From assembly GCA_900696645.1 (NCBI GenBank), contig CAADGV010000011.1:59524-123523 (forward strand): a DNA stretch of 64,000 nucleotides. Direction: 5' to 3'. Shown here piece by piece: positions 32,359 through 42,884 of the stretch. A program made the position numbers and the translations under genes. The notes under the pieces were generated by a model. The model did no database searches. It was not told where the DNA came from and saw nothing but the letters and a program-made list of their open reading frames with translations. The first letter of the stretch is position 1, and every line of letters begins with the position of its first letter. The stretch is from an uncultured Chlorobiota bacterium (GTDB lineage Bacteria > Bacteroidota > Ignavibacteria > UBA10030 > UBA6906).

Positions 32359-32954
32359 TGGTTAACAAGATCGTTAATACTATCCTGTTTGTGTTATTTA
32401 TCCTGTTGATTGCGACTATTTTTCTGGTTCGGCGTGACTATGCGACACGCAACATTGAGATACTTCCGGGCATGGTGGCACATACTTCTTATCCGTCACT
32501 TGCCGCGACAAATGTCTTTCCCGACGGGAAGCTTCTGCAACCGCCAGTAGAGGGGACAATAGCGCGCGGATTTCCGCCAATATCATATTCCGTTTCTGAA
32601 ACCGAAGCAAAGCGGGCCGGTGAGGAGTTGAAAAGCCCGCTCGTCGCAGCAGACAGCCTGAACGATATTCAGCGCGGCGGCAAAGTGTACTCCGCTGTTT
32701 GTTTGCCGTGTCACGGTGCCGGTGGAGCGGGTGACGGCATTGTAGCGCAGCGCGGATTCCCTCCTCCACCATCACTCTTTGCAGAGAATGCCATGAAGAT
32801 GAAGGATGGACAAATGTTTCATGTGATAACGTTCGGACAAAAGAACATGCCATCCGTTGCAGCGCAGGTAACGCGTACCGATCGATGGCGTGTCATCGCG
32901 TACATCCGGTCGTTGCAAAAACAGCAACGATCACTTGCAGCGGGGCAGCCATGA
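32358..32954 (+). CDS. actE: Alternative Complex III monoheme cytochrome c
   Basis: TM anchor; CLPCHGAGGAGDG; downstream of actD. Confidence 0.9.
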   Translation: MVNKIVNTILFVLFILLIATIFLVRRDYATRNIEILPGMVAHTSYPSLAATNVFPDGKLLQPPVEGTIARGFPPISYSVSETEAKRAGEELKSPLVAADSLNDIQRGGKVYSAVCLPCHGAGGAGDGIVAQRGFPPPPSLFAENAMKMKDGQMFHVITFGQKNMPSVAAQVTRTDRWRVIAYIRSLQKQQRSLAAGQP

Positions 32955-34123
32955 TCATGATGCCCGCTCCATTTCAGCTTTCTTCCACTATCCGTCGGAA
33001 TCTTATGCTATTCGCCGGGGCGGGACTCATCATCACAGCCATAGGCGTGATTGTCAATCCCGCGGCGACCTGGCCGAACATTCTGCTTGCTGCATACTAT
33101 CTGCTCAGTCTCGGAATTGCGGGTGCTGTTTTTATTGCCCTGCTGTTTGTTGCCAACGCGGGTTGGGCTGTCGCATTCCGCCGCGTGCCGGAAGCAATGA
33201 CAAAAGTGTTGCCCCTCGCAGGCATTGCAATGATCATCGTTTTGTTCGGCATAGACACGTTGTACGAATGGAGTCATCAGGATGTAGTCGCAACGGACCA
33301 CATTCTGCACGAGAAGGCCGGCTGGTTGAACGTCCCGTTCTTCGTCATCCGCACGGTGATTTACCTTGGTCTCTGGCTACTGTTTGCGATGTTGCTTGTG
33401 AGGTTCTCACGCAAGCAGGATGCGAGCGGCGACATTGCGCTTACGGCAAAAAGCACAAGACTCTCGGCTGCATTTCTCGTCGTGTTTGCGTTGACCTTCA
33501 CTGTCGCAAGCATGGATTGGATCATGTCGCTGGAGCCGCATTGGTACAGCACCATTTTCGGTATTTACAATTTCTCCGGGTTGCTGTTGAACGGGCTGGC
33601 CGCCATTACCATCGTCGTCATACTCTTGCGCCGATGGGGCCCGTTGCAGAGAGTTGTGAGCGAATCCCATTTACACAATCTCGGAAAACTCATCTTCGCC
33701 TTCAGCACATTCTGGATGTACATCTGGTTCAGCCAGTACATTCTTATCTGGTATGCCAATATTCCCGAAGAGGTGGTATATTATATTCGTCGGGAGCAGG
33801 GCAGCTGGCTCATCTTCACCGGACTCAATGTTGTCTTCAATTGGGTGATTCCTTTTGCAGTCCTTCTCCCGCAATCAGCCAAGCGGAACGAAGGCCTGCT
33901 GTTCAAGGTCTGCATCATCATCATGATCGGGCATTGGATAGATTTGTCGTGGATGATACTGCCGCCGTTCCTTGTATCGGGACCGGAGTTCAGCCTCTGG
34001 GTTATCGGGCCGATTGCCGCTGCAATTGCGTATTTCTTTCTCGGAACATTCCGGGCGCTCTCTCAGGCGCCGGTAGTTCCCGTGAAAGATCCGATGCTGG
34101 AGGAGAGCCTCCATCTTTCATGA
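32951..34123 (+). CDS. actF: Alternative Complex III membrane subunit ActF
   Basis: ATG 32951 overlapping the actE stop; multi-TM; FWMYIWFSQYILIWYANIPEEVVYY. Confidence 0.92.
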   Translation: MIMMPAPFQLSSTIRRNLMLFAGAGLIITAIGVIVNPAATWPNILLAAYYLLSLGIAGAVFIALLFVANAGWAVAFRRVPEAMTKVLPLAGIAMIIVLFGIDTLYEWSHQDVVATDHILHEKAGWLNVPFFVIRTVIYLGLWLLFAMLLVRFSRKQDASGDIALTAKSTRLSAAFLVVFALTFTVASMDWIMSLEPHWYSTIFGIYNFSGLLLNGLAAITIVVILLRRWGPLQRVVSESHLHNLGKLIFAFSTFWMYIWFSQYILIWYANIPEEVVYYIRREQGSWLIFTGLNVVFNWVIPFAVLLPQSAKRNEGLLFKVCIIIMIGHWIDLSWMILPPFLVSGPEFSLWVIGPIAAAIAYFFLGTFRALSQAPVVPVKDPMLEESLHLS

Positions 34124-35379
34124 ACTTGTATCAGGGAATGATGTACAATATGCGTCTCGTTTTCTTTCTCCTTCTTCTTGTCGGCATTCCAACGTACTCG
34201 CAGGATTTCTCTCCCTCTTTCCGGTGGCTGGGAGATATCCGGATCCGGAGTGAAGTGGACATGCGCGATTTTGATCAGCGAACTCATGCAAATACCTACA
34301 CGCTGCTGCGAACACGACTCGGGCTTGAAGCGCGACCGTTGGAAGATGTTCGCGTTCTTATTCAGGTACGTGATTCGCGGGTGTTCGGCCAGGAAACGAG
34401 CACACTTGCAGACTCACGCAACCTCGATCTTCACCAAGGATACGTTGAAATTGCAAAGCTGTTTCTCGATGAGCTGACGCTGCGTCTCGGCCGTCAGGAA
34501 TTGTCGTACGGCAATGAAAGAATGGTCGGCGCGGTCGGCTGGCATAACGTCGGCCGGGTTTTCGACGGTGGCCTCGCTCGCCTCGATGTTCCATCATTTG
34601 TGCTCGATCTCTTTGCGATGAACACCGGCGAAGTACAACCCTACACGCCGGTGGCAACTCCCGCTGCCGTGCAACCGGTAAGCGACGAAGGTAGCAATTT
34701 CTTCGGTTCATATCTTTCAATGAAGAACATTCCCGAGCACACAGTGAGCGGCTATCTGCTGTACGAATGGAACCGCTCGCTTTTATCCGGCGCCACCGAA
34801 CTGCAGCGTTTCACGGCGGGTTCGCATGTAAAAGGGAAGGCTAATGCACTCGATTACGAATGTGAAGTCGCCTATCAAGCGGGCAAGCGCCGGGCTGTCA
34901 ACGTTTCGGCGTATATGTTGACAGGAGGAGTGGGATACTCGTTTGCGGGTTCCGTGTTCAGCCGCATTGCGGCAGGTTATGAACTCCTTTCAGGATCATC
35001 GGGCGGCCCGACGTACAATTCGTTTGACCCCGCCTTTCATACGGGACATAAGTTCTACGGATATATGGACTACTTCATCAGTATCCCGGCACAAACGCTT
35101 GACCGCGGATTGACGGATCTGATTATCCGTTCCACCATCACGCCCTCCGAGAAACTCAGCCTTAATATTTGGTTCCACCATTTCGCCTACCATCAATCTG
35201 CCGCGGGCCAACGCCCCTTGGGTCAGGAAATCGATTTAGTGCTGAATCTCCGCTACAACAAGAATGTCATTTTCGAAATTAGCACATCGGTGTTCTTGCC
35301 GGCTTCGGCGATGCGCCAACGGTTTAGCGGCAGCGATGCTGCATTCTGGGGTTATCTCACGACCACAGTTGTCTTCTGA
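34120..35379 (+). CDS. alginate-export-like outer-membrane porin
   Basis: Signal peptide MRLVFFLLLLVGIPTYSQ; DIRIRSEVDMRDFDQRTHANTYTLLRTRLGLEARPLEDVRVLIQVRDSRVFG; C-terminal aromatic TTTVVF. Confidence 0.8.
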   Translation: MNLYQGMMYNMRLVFFLLLLVGIPTYSQDFSPSFRWLGDIRIRSEVDMRDFDQRTHANTYTLLRTRLGLEARPLEDVRVLIQVRDSRVFGQETSTLADSRNLDLHQGYVEIAKLFLDELTLRLGRQELSYGNERMVGAVGWHNVGRVFDGGLARLDVPSFVLDLFAMNTGEVQPYTPVATPAAVQPVSDEGSNFFGSYLSMKNIPEHTVSGYLLYEWNRSLLSGATELQRFTAGSHVKGKANALDYECEVAYQAGKRRAVNVSAYMLTGGVGYSFAGSVFSRIAAGYELLSGSSGGPTYNSFDPAFHTGHKFYGYMDYFISIPAQTLDRGLTDLIIRSTITPSEKLSLNIWFHHFAYHQSAAGQRPLGQEIDLVLNLRYNKNVIFEISTSVFLPASAMRQRFSGSDAAFWGYLTTTVVF

Positions 35380-35499
35380 CAAAACCATGTGTGGGACAAC
35401 CAACGTGAGCGAGGAGTTGCACGCGACAATCGAAACACCGTCAATGATGGTGGTATGTTATCTGGCACCGATCCGAGTCGGTAATAGGTCGGGGTGTTC

Positions 35500-36192
35500 A
35501 TGAATAGGCTTACCGATCAATTCGGGCGACAACACACGTACTTGCGTGTTTCGGTGACGGATCGATGTAACCTGCGGTGCAGATACTGTATGCTGGCCGC
35601 GGGAATCGTACCGAAGCCGCGTGAAGAGTTCTTTCATTTGACGAGATCGTCCGACTTGCGCGTATCTTTGTAGACCTTGGCATCCGCAATATCCGCAATA
35701 CGGGAGGCGAGCCATTGGTAAGGCGGGGGATCGAACATCTGTGTGCCGACCTTGCATCCATCCCGGGTCTCGAAACACTTGCGCTCTCTACCAATGGAGT
35801 TTTGCTCGAGGAGTAATGCCTTATACGGCAATAAAAAGTGCGATCGAGTCGCTCTACAGACTGGAACCGTTGGAAGACAATGAGCCCGTTCACGGCCGGC
35901 GAAAGACTTCTCCGTTGCCAGCACACGTGCAACAGTCGGATTCATCACAACGATGACCGAACACAGTTGCGCCAACTGCAACAGGCTGCGATTGATGGCG
36001 GACGGCAAGATGCTCAACTGTTTGTTTGATCGAGAGGGCGTTGACCTCCGCCGACTCCTGAGATACGGGGTAGATCGGTCGATACTGGAAGATTCAATAC
36101 GCACCTCGGTGTTGCTGAAGTGGAGCCATCACCCCGACGCGAATGACTTATGCATTGATCATTCACGAACAATGATCGGAATAGGTGGATAA
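35500..36192 (+). pseudogene. moaA: decayed moaA (GTP 3',8-cyclase): frameshifts plus internal deletion
   Basis: Fragments in different frames: [124 protein letters not shown]...TMIGIGG. Confidence 0.92.
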
Positions 36193-36205
36193 TGAACAGT
36201 CTTAT

Positions 36206-36652
36206 TCAAACATTTTCTGCGCGCTGCGCGGGCACACAGAACTCTTTGAACACCTCCACAAGATGCTGCGCAATCTGGTACGCGTCACGATTCTCAATCT
36301 GAAAACGGGGAACGAAATGAACCAGTTCGCCGTGCTTAAAGAATGCCATCGATGGAGATGATGGAGGAATGTTGCCGAACAATTCACGGGCACGTGCAGT
36401 CGCTTCAATGTCAGCGCCTGCAAACACCGTAGTCAAACGATCCGGTTTGAAATCCGATTTCCCCAACGCCAGCGCAATCCCGGGCCGTGCCTTGCCCGCG
36501 GCGCAGCCGCAAACCGAGTTTACCACGAGAAGGCTCGTCCCTTCTTTGTTGCCGATTTCCGCGTCAACCTCTTCCGCAGTTCTTAGTTCTCGAAAACCCA
36601 TCCGGGTCAATTCTTCGCGGTATGGGGCTATCGCCCGCTCGTCGTATCGCAT
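36206..36652 (-). CDS. BrxA/BrxB-family bacilliredoxin
   Basis: SLLVVNSVCGCAAGKARPG, SPSMAFFKHGELVHFVPRFQIENRDA. Confidence 0.9.
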   Translation of the reverse strand: MRYDERAIAPYREELTRMGFRELRTAEEVDAEIGNKEGTSLLVVNSVCGCAAGKARPGIALALGKSDFKPDRLTTVFAGADIEATARARELFGNIPPSSPSMAFFKHGELVHFVPRFQIENRDAYQIAQHLVEVFKEFCVPAQRAENV

Positions 36653-36739
36653 TATCTTCCTTTTGTATTATGTTGATGAACAGTTGTGTTTCTGATGGGC
36701 CGGACATCCCGGATGTCACCATCACTATGATATAACAAC

Positions 36740-39172
36740 CTACCTTTTCCTTCTCGAGTTCCGTCGTGCTTTCTTCACGACTTTCCTGATAGCTTTCTTC
36801 CGTAGAGATTTCTTCGCTTTCTTAACAACCTTTTTAACTGTTTTTGTAGCCTTCGTTGCCTTCCTCTTCACGACTTTCTTAACGGATTTTGGTTTTGGCA
36901 AAGCGGGCTTCTTCCCTCCTTGCGCTGCAATCAAATTCAACGCGCTGCCCGCCTTGAACCACTGAATCTGATTTTCGTTGAATGTATGATTCAGCATCAC
37001 CTCGTCAACAGTACCATCCGAGTGCTTGAGAATCATGCGCAATGGAACTCCGGCCGCGAATGTATTCAGACCGACAATGGAAACCCGATCATCTTCCTGA
37101 ACTTTGTCGTAATCCGCAGGATTGGCAAAAGTCAACGGCAGCATTCCCTGCTTCTTCAGATTGGTCTCGTGAATGCGAGCAAAGCTTTTCACGACTATAG
37201 CACGGCCGCCAAGATAGCGCGGCTCCATTGCGGCATGTTCGCGGCTTGATCCTTCGCCGTAGTTCTCGTCACCAACAACCACCCAGCCAATGCCCTGTGC
37301 CTTGTACTCGCGTGCAACTGCAGAGTACTCTTTCGTTTCGCCGGTAAACACGTTTTTGCCCTTTCCTGCTTCGCCAGTGTAGGCATTCACGGCTCCGATG
37401 AACATATTGTTGGAGATGTTGTCAAGATGGCCCCGATATTTCAGCCACTTGCCCGCAGGTGAAATATGATCGGTTGTACACTTTCCTTGCGCTTTCAGAA
37501 GTACAGGTATATCAATGATGTCGTTCCCATCCCACGCAGGAAACGGGGCCAGAACCTGCAACCGGTCACTCTTTGGCTCGACGCTTACTTTGACTTTGCT
37601 ACCGTTTTTTGCCGGCGCGACGTAACCGGGATCGTCAACGGTGAACCCTTTCTTCGGCAACTCATCCCCCGAAGGCGGATCCAATCTTACCAATTCCCCC
37701 CTTGCATTCACAATCGAATCCGTCAGAGGATTAAAGGTAAGTCTCCCCGCAAGCGCGAGTGCTGTGACAATTTCGGGACTTGCTACGAATGCGTGCGTAT
37801 CGGGATTGCCGTCGTTCCGGCCCGTGAAATTGCGGTTGAATGATGTGATGATGGAATTCTTGTCCCCCTTCTGCACATCATGACGTTTCCATTGGCCGAT
37901 GCAGGGGCCGCAGGCGTTGGCAAGAACAACTCCGCCAACATCGGTAAGCGTCTGCAAAAGTCCGTCACGTTCGATTGTTGCGCGTACCTGTTCGGAACCG
38001 GGCGTAATGGTGAATTCGGATTTTGCTTTCACGCCTTTCTGCAACGCCTGACGAGCAACACTGGTTGCGCGCTGAATATCCTCGTAACTCGAATTTGTGC
38101 AACTGCCTATCAACGCAACACGCAACTCTTGCGGGTAGTCATTCTGCCGGACCGCTTCTGCAAATTCTGAAAGCTTCCACGCCTTGTCAGGCGTAAACGG
38201 CCCGTTGATATGCGGCTCAAGATCTGAAAGATTGATCTCAATGATTTGATCGTAATAGTCTTGCGGATTCTCCGGAACCTCGGGATCGGGCGTCAGGAAT
38301 TCTGCAATCGTATCAGCCAAATCGGCAACTTTCTTACGCCCCGTAGATGCAAGATAGTTCGCCATTCTGAAATCATACGGGAAGATCGAGGTTGTTGCAC
38401 CGATCTCAGCTCCCATGTTGCAGATGGTTCCTTTGCCGGTTGCCGAGATGGATTTCGTTCCCTCACCAAAATATTCGACAATGGCTCCTGTTCCACCTTT
38501 TACAGTTAGTATTCCGGCCACCTTCAGAATAACATCTTTTGCCGAAGTCCACCCGTTGAGCTGCCCCTTCAAATGCACGCCGATTACTTTCGGGAATTTC
38601 AATTCCCACGGCATCCCCGCCATCACATCAACTGCATCGGCACCGCCAACGCCGATGGCAACCATCCCGAGTCCGCCTGCATTGGGCGTATGCGAATCCG
38701 TTCCAATCATCATGCCGCCCGGGAATGCATAGTTCTCGAGCACGACTTGGTGAATGATTCCGGCTCCCGGTTTCCAGAAACCGATACCGTATTTGTTCGA
38801 CACGCTCGAGAGAAAATCGTACACTTCCTTGTTATCCGAGAACGCCTTCGCAAGGTCTTCCCTCGCCCCGATTTCCGCTTGAATCAAATGGTCGCAATGA
38901 ACCGTGCTCGGCACAGCGACCTTCGGAATCCCTGCAGACATGAATTGCAGCAACGCCATTTGAGCCGTTGCGTCCTGCATCGCAACGCGATCCGGACCAA
39001 ACTCGACATACGATTTGCCGCGCTGATACGGCTGCTTCGTGGGACGCCACAAGTGGGCGTAGAGAATTTTTTCGGTAAGGGTCAGCGGGCGCCCGACGAC
39101 TTTGCGGGCGGCTTTCACTCGTCCGGGTGTGCGTGAATACACGCGCTCAATCAAATCCAAATCAAATATCAT
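36740..39172 (-). CDS. aconitate hydratase with a C-terminal lysine/arginine-rich tail
   Basis: ATG 39172 [68 protein letters not shown]; tail [49 protein letters not shown] in frame. Confidence 0.94.
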   Translation of the reverse strand: MIFDLDLIERVYSRTPGRVKAARKVVGRPLTLTEKILYAHLWRPTKQPYQRGKSYVEFGPDRVAMQDATAQMALLQFMSAGIPKVAVPSTVHCDHLIQAEIGAREDLAKAFSDNKEVYDFLSSVSNKYGIGFWKPGAGIIHQVVLENYAFPGGMMIGTDSHTPNAGGLGMVAIGVGGADAVDVMAGMPWELKFPKVIGVHLKGQLNGWTSAKDVILKVAGILTVKGGTGAIVEYFGEGTKSISATGKGTICNMGAEIGATTSIFPYDFRMANYLASTGRKKVADLADTIAEFLTPDPEVPENPQDYYDQIIEINLSDLEPHINGPFTPDKAWKLSEFAEAVRQNDYPQELRVALIGSCTNSSYEDIQRATSVARQALQKGVKAKSEFTITPGSEQVRATIERDGLLQTLTDVGGVVLANACGPCIGQWKRHDVQKGDKNSIITSFNRNFTGRNDGNPDTHAFVASPEIVTALALAGRLTFNPLTDSIVNARGELVRLDPPSGDELPKKGFTVDDPGYVAPAKNGSKVKVSVEPKSDRLQVLAPFPAWDGNDIIDIPVLLKAQGKCTTDHISPAGKWLKYRGHLDNISNNMFIGAVNAYTGEAGKGKNVFTGETKEYSAVAREYKAQGIGWVVVGDENYGEGSSREHAAMEPRYLGGRAIVVKSFARIHETNLKKQGMLPLTFANPADYDKVQEDDRVSIVGLNTFAAGVPLRMILKHSDGTVDEVMLNHTFNENQIQWFKAGSALNLIAAQGGKKPALPKPKSVKKVVKRKATKATKTVKKVVKKAKKSLRKKAIRKVVKKARRNSRRKR

Positions 39173-39322
39173 TCTTGCATCCTCGTTTCGAGATTGGGTA
39201 ATTGTGTTGAGATGTGCAACAAAAGATGCAAAAATATACGAAGAGTGCGCCGCGTCTGCAAGTTTGCAATGGTGACGCTTTTTGAGTAATTTTGATGAAA
39301 ATAGAACGAAAACCGTTACTTC

Positions 39323-39601
39323 ATGCCAACAAAACCCCTCGAACTTGAGCAAGAAAATGAGGATGTACTGGTTCAGGAGCCGGCCAAAGTCATCCTTTTC
39401 AACGATGAAGAACATACGTTCGACGAGGTGATCACACAGCTCATGAAAGCCTTGAAATGTACATCGCAGCGGGCCGAGAGTCTTGCGTGGGATGTGCACA
39501 ACAACGGCAAAGCCGCCGTCTACACGGGAGAGCTTGTGAAATGTATGGAAGTGAGCAACGTGCTGGAAGAGATAAAGCTGATGACGCAGATTGAAGTGTG
39601 A
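39323..39601 (+). CDS. clpS: ATP-dependent Clp protease adaptor ClpS
   Basis: [48 protein letters not shown]. Confidence 0.9.
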   Translation: MPTKPLELEQENEDVLVQEPAKVILFNDEEHTFDEVITQLMKALKCTSQRAESLAWDVHNNGKAAVYTGELVKCMEVSNVLEEIKLMTQIEV

Positions 39602-39607
39602 GAAGGA

Positions 39608-39856
39608 ATGAGACTCCAACTCAACATCACTGGATTTGAATGGGATAAGGGCAATCGCGACAAAAAATTCCCTGATGTCAAGCATTCCACAAAAGAAGAA
39701 AGAAATTTCGCCTTTGGCATCACAAACGACGGACGGTTACTCACTGTGGTCTACACGGTTCGCGGTTCTAAAATCCGAGTTATCTCAGCCCGTGATATGA
39801 ATAGAAAGGAGAAGAAATTCTACTATGAAAAGACAAAAGCGCATTCCGCAGTTTAA
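39608..39856 (+). CDS. BrnT-family toxin-like protein, apparently missing an internal segment
   Basis: [66 protein letters not shown]. Confidence 0.8.
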   Translation: MRLQLNITGFEWDKGNRDKKFPDVKHSTKEERNFAFGITNDGRLLTVVYTVRGSKIRVISARDMNRKEKKFYYEKTKAHSAV

Positions 39857-40121
39857 ATCCGAGGACGAAGAGCAGAAGTTCTGGGCAAGCCATAGTCCAT
39901 TAGACTATGTTGACACCTCCAAAGCTGATATTGCCGTATTCCCCAACTTGAAAACTTCAATACGAACACTTTCGATCAGGCTTCCTGAGTCGCTTGTCGA
40001 GAGCATCAAGGCGCTTGCCAATAAGGAAGATATCCCTTATCAATCCATGCTAAAAATGCTTCTTGCGGAAAAGGTTCGTGAAGTACTCGAAACACGAACC
40101 CGGAGACAGAAAGCAAGCTAG
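39825..40121 (+). CDS. BrnA/CopG-type antitoxin
   Basis: [78 protein letters not shown]; overlaps the BrnT-like gene. Confidence 0.85.
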   Translation: MKRQKRIPQFKSEDEEQKFWASHSPLDYVDTSKADIAVFPNLKTSIRTLSIRLPESLVESIKALANKEDIPYQSMLKMLLAEKVREVLETRTRRQKAS

Positions 40122-40122
40122 T

Positions 40123-42864
40123 ATGACTTCATCCCAAATCCGACAATCATTCTTGGACTTTTTTGAGAAGCGCGGGCATCGCATTGTGCCGAGCGCATCC
40201 GTCATTCCGCATGGCGACCCGACGCTGCTGTTTACGAACGCCGGCATGAACCAGTTCAAGGATGTGTTTCTCGGAACCGGCAAGCGTGACTACACCCGTG
40301 CCGCCGATACGCAGAAATGCATCCGCGTCAGCGGCAAGCATAACGATCTCGAAGAAGTCGGCCGCGATACCTACCATCACACATTCTTCGAAATGTTAGG
40401 CAACTGGTCGTTCGGCGATTACTACAAAAAGGAAGCAATCGAATGGGCGTGGGAGTTGCTGACGAAGGAATGGGGACTGGAAAAGCGGCGCCTCTACGCA
40501 ACCGTGTACGAAGCCGACGACGAAGCCTTTGAACTTTGGAAGAAAGTCACCGACATTGACCCGACGCATATCCAGCGATTCGGCAAGAAGGATAATTTCT
40601 GGGAGATGGGTGAAACGGGACCGTGCGGGCCTTGTTCAGAAATTCACATTGACCTCACGCCCGATCTTTCCGGCGGCAATCTTGTAAACGCCGGCGATGC
40701 ACGGGTGATGGAAATCTGGAATCTCGTTTTTATTCAAAACAACCGGAACGACAAAGGCGAGCTTGAAAATCTCCCGGCCAAACATGTTGACACCGGAGCC
40801 GGTTTCGAGCGTATTTGTGCCGTTCTGCAAGGCCGAAGCTCTAATTACGACACCGACGTCTTCATGCCGATCATCAACAAAATTGCGGAGACGGTTGGCA
40901 AAGAATACACCGGCACGCTCGACTCCCCCACCGACATTGCGATGCGCGTCATTGCCGACCACATTCGCATGCTCACGTTCTCGATTACCGATGGCGCAAT
41001 TCCCGGCAATGAAGGCCGCGGTTACGTGTTGAGACGGATTCTTCGCCGTGCCGCCCGCTTCGGGCGCAATCTCGGCATGAAAGAGCCGTTCATCTACCAG
41101 ATTGCCTCGTCGGTTGTTTATTCGATGGGGAAAGCGTTTCCTGAAATCATCGAGAAGCAATCGCATGTCGAGCGTGTCATCAAATCTGAAGAGGAGAGTT
41201 TTAATGCAACACTTGACAGGGGGCTGGAGATTTTTGAGACAGTAGTCGAACGGATTGGGCATTCGAAAGTCTTTCCGGGCGAAGATGCCTTCAAGTTGTA
41301 TGATACGTACGGGTTTCCGCTCGATTTAACGCAGTTGATGGCGGAGGAGCGGGGGTTGAAAGTGGATGTATCGAGTTTTACAGAACTGATGGAGGAACAA
41401 AGAGAACGCTCCCGTAGAACTGTCAAAGCTAATCTTCAGGTAACCCTCGCTGATGCAACGATTAGTGCAACTGACACCGTAAGAACCCGCACGAGATTTG
41501 TAGGCTACGAAAACCTGAATACCCATGCCAAGATCCTGGTTGCTAAAGACAACTCCGTTGTTCTCGACAATTCTCCGTTTTACGCTGAATCGGGCGGGCA
41601 GATTGGCGACACAGGCATGCTGAAAGCAGGTAGCCGCATGTTCATCGTAACGGATACAAAGAAGAGCGAGCTAGGAAACACCTTGGTCCTCGAGCAAGTA
41701 ATGAATGGATTTGAGGGAATGAGTGTTGACGCAGTTGTTGACAAGCCGCGTCGCATCAACATTCAGCGCAACCACTCGGCAACTCACCTTGTCCACGAGG
41801 CCTTGCGGCGCGTACTCGGTACGCATGTGCACCAGCAAGGCTCGCTTGTTGCCCCCGACCATTTGCGGTTCGATTTCCCTCATTTCGGAAAGATCACGCC
41901 GGAAGAGATCAGGGCAATTGAGGAGATGGTAAATGAGAAGATTGCGGAAGATATCAGTGTCTTCACCGAAGTCGATATGCCGATTGAAAAGGCGAAAAAG
42001 ATACCGAATGTAAAAATGTTCTTCGGCGAAAAATACGGCGATATTGTCCGTGTTGTGTTCATTGATGAGAATTACAGCGTCGAGTTTTGCGGTGGCACGC
42101 ATGTAACGAACACGAAGGATATCGGGCTTTTCAAGATTATCTCGGAATCGAGCATCGCCAGCGGCGTGCGACGTATTGAAGCAGTCACAGGCGAAGGCGT
42201 GCAGCGATACATCGATAAACAGCTTGCGAAAGCCCGCCAACTCGACGATCAGCTCGCGAAGTTCATCGAAGAAAAAGAAATGCTGGAGAGGGAGATGCAG
42301 AAATACTCTCAGCATCATATCGGCACACGCAGGCCTTCGCTCGGCTCAATCTCCCTCCCGTCAAATCAAGCGGAGGCGATACAGGCTGTCGAGGCAGGTT
42401 TGGCGTTGCGGGAACACACTCTCGAACAAATCTCAAAACAAACGCTCGATCTCAAGAAAGAACTCAGCAAGCACAAAGTGAAGGAAGCAGCGTCGGGAAT
42501 CGAGTCTCTTGTCACCGGCGCAACTTCCGTTAACGGCTTCAAGGTCGTCTCATCCAAAGTCGAAGCAGCAACGATGGACGAGTTAAAGAGCATCGGCGAT
42601 ACATTGCGTTCCAAGTTAGGCAGCGGCGTTGGCGTACTGGCCAGCATCATCGATGAAAAGATAGCCCTCGTGTGTGTTGTCACGGATGATTTGATACAAA
42701 CAAAGAAACTTCAGGCCGGGAAGATCGTGGGGGCGATGGCTAAGGAAGTGGGAGGAGGAGGAGGAGGCAAGCCTCACCTTGCAACGGCGGGGGGCAAAGA
42801 TGTTGCCCGGCTCGATGAGGTCCTCGCGAAAACAACGACTATCGTTCAATCATTTATCTCATAA
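40123..42864 (+). CDS. alaS: alanine--tRNA ligase
   Basis: ATG 40123 MTSSQIRQSFLDFFEKRGHRIVPSASVIPHGDPTLLFTNAGMNQFKDVFLG; VEFCGGTHV. Confidence 0.97.
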   Translation: MTSSQIRQSFLDFFEKRGHRIVPSASVIPHGDPTLLFTNAGMNQFKDVFLGTGKRDYTRAADTQKCIRVSGKHNDLEEVGRDTYHHTFFEMLGNWSFGDYYKKEAIEWAWELLTKEWGLEKRRLYATVYEADDEAFELWKKVTDIDPTHIQRFGKKDNFWEMGETGPCGPCSEIHIDLTPDLSGGNLVNAGDARVMEIWNLVFIQNNRNDKGELENLPAKHVDTGAGFERICAVLQGRSSNYDTDVFMPIINKIAETVGKEYTGTLDSPTDIAMRVIADHIRMLTFSITDGAIPGNEGRGYVLRRILRRAARFGRNLGMKEPFIYQIASSVVYSMGKAFPEIIEKQSHVERVIKSEEESFNATLDRGLEIFETVVERIGHSKVFPGEDAFKLYDTYGFPLDLTQLMAEERGLKVDVSSFTELMEEQRERSRRTVKANLQVTLADATISATDTVRTRTRFVGYENLNTHAKILVAKDNSVVLDNSPFYAESGGQIGDTGMLKAGSRMFIVTDTKKSELGNTLVLEQVMNGFEGMSVDAVVDKPRRINIQRNHSATHLVHEALRRVLGTHVHQQGSLVAPDHLRFDFPHFGKITPEEIRAIEEMVNEKIAEDISVFTEVDMPIEKAKKIPNVKMFFGEKYGDIVRVVFIDENYSVEFCGGTHVTNTKDIGLFKIISESSIASGVRRIEAVTGEGVQRYIDKQLAKARQLDDQLAKFIEEKEMLEREMQKYSQHHIGTRRPSLGSISLPSNQAEAIQAVEAGLALREHTLEQISKQTLDLKKELSKHKVKEAASGIESLVTGATSVNGFKVVSSKVEAATMDELKSIGDTLRSKLGSGVGVLASIIDEKIALVCVVTDDLIQTKKLQAGKIVGAMAKEVGGGGGGKPHLATAGGKDVARLDEVLAKTTTIVQSFIS

Positions 42865-42884
42865 ATACGCTCAGGGGACACGCT

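Noticed and set aside
32890-34119. Upstream part of the 829-aa ORF (32890-35379) suggesting a giant fusion with the porin
   Set aside because: It lies out of frame over actE/actF; the real porin begins at 34120 with a signal peptide. The sequence before it is low-quality shadow translation.
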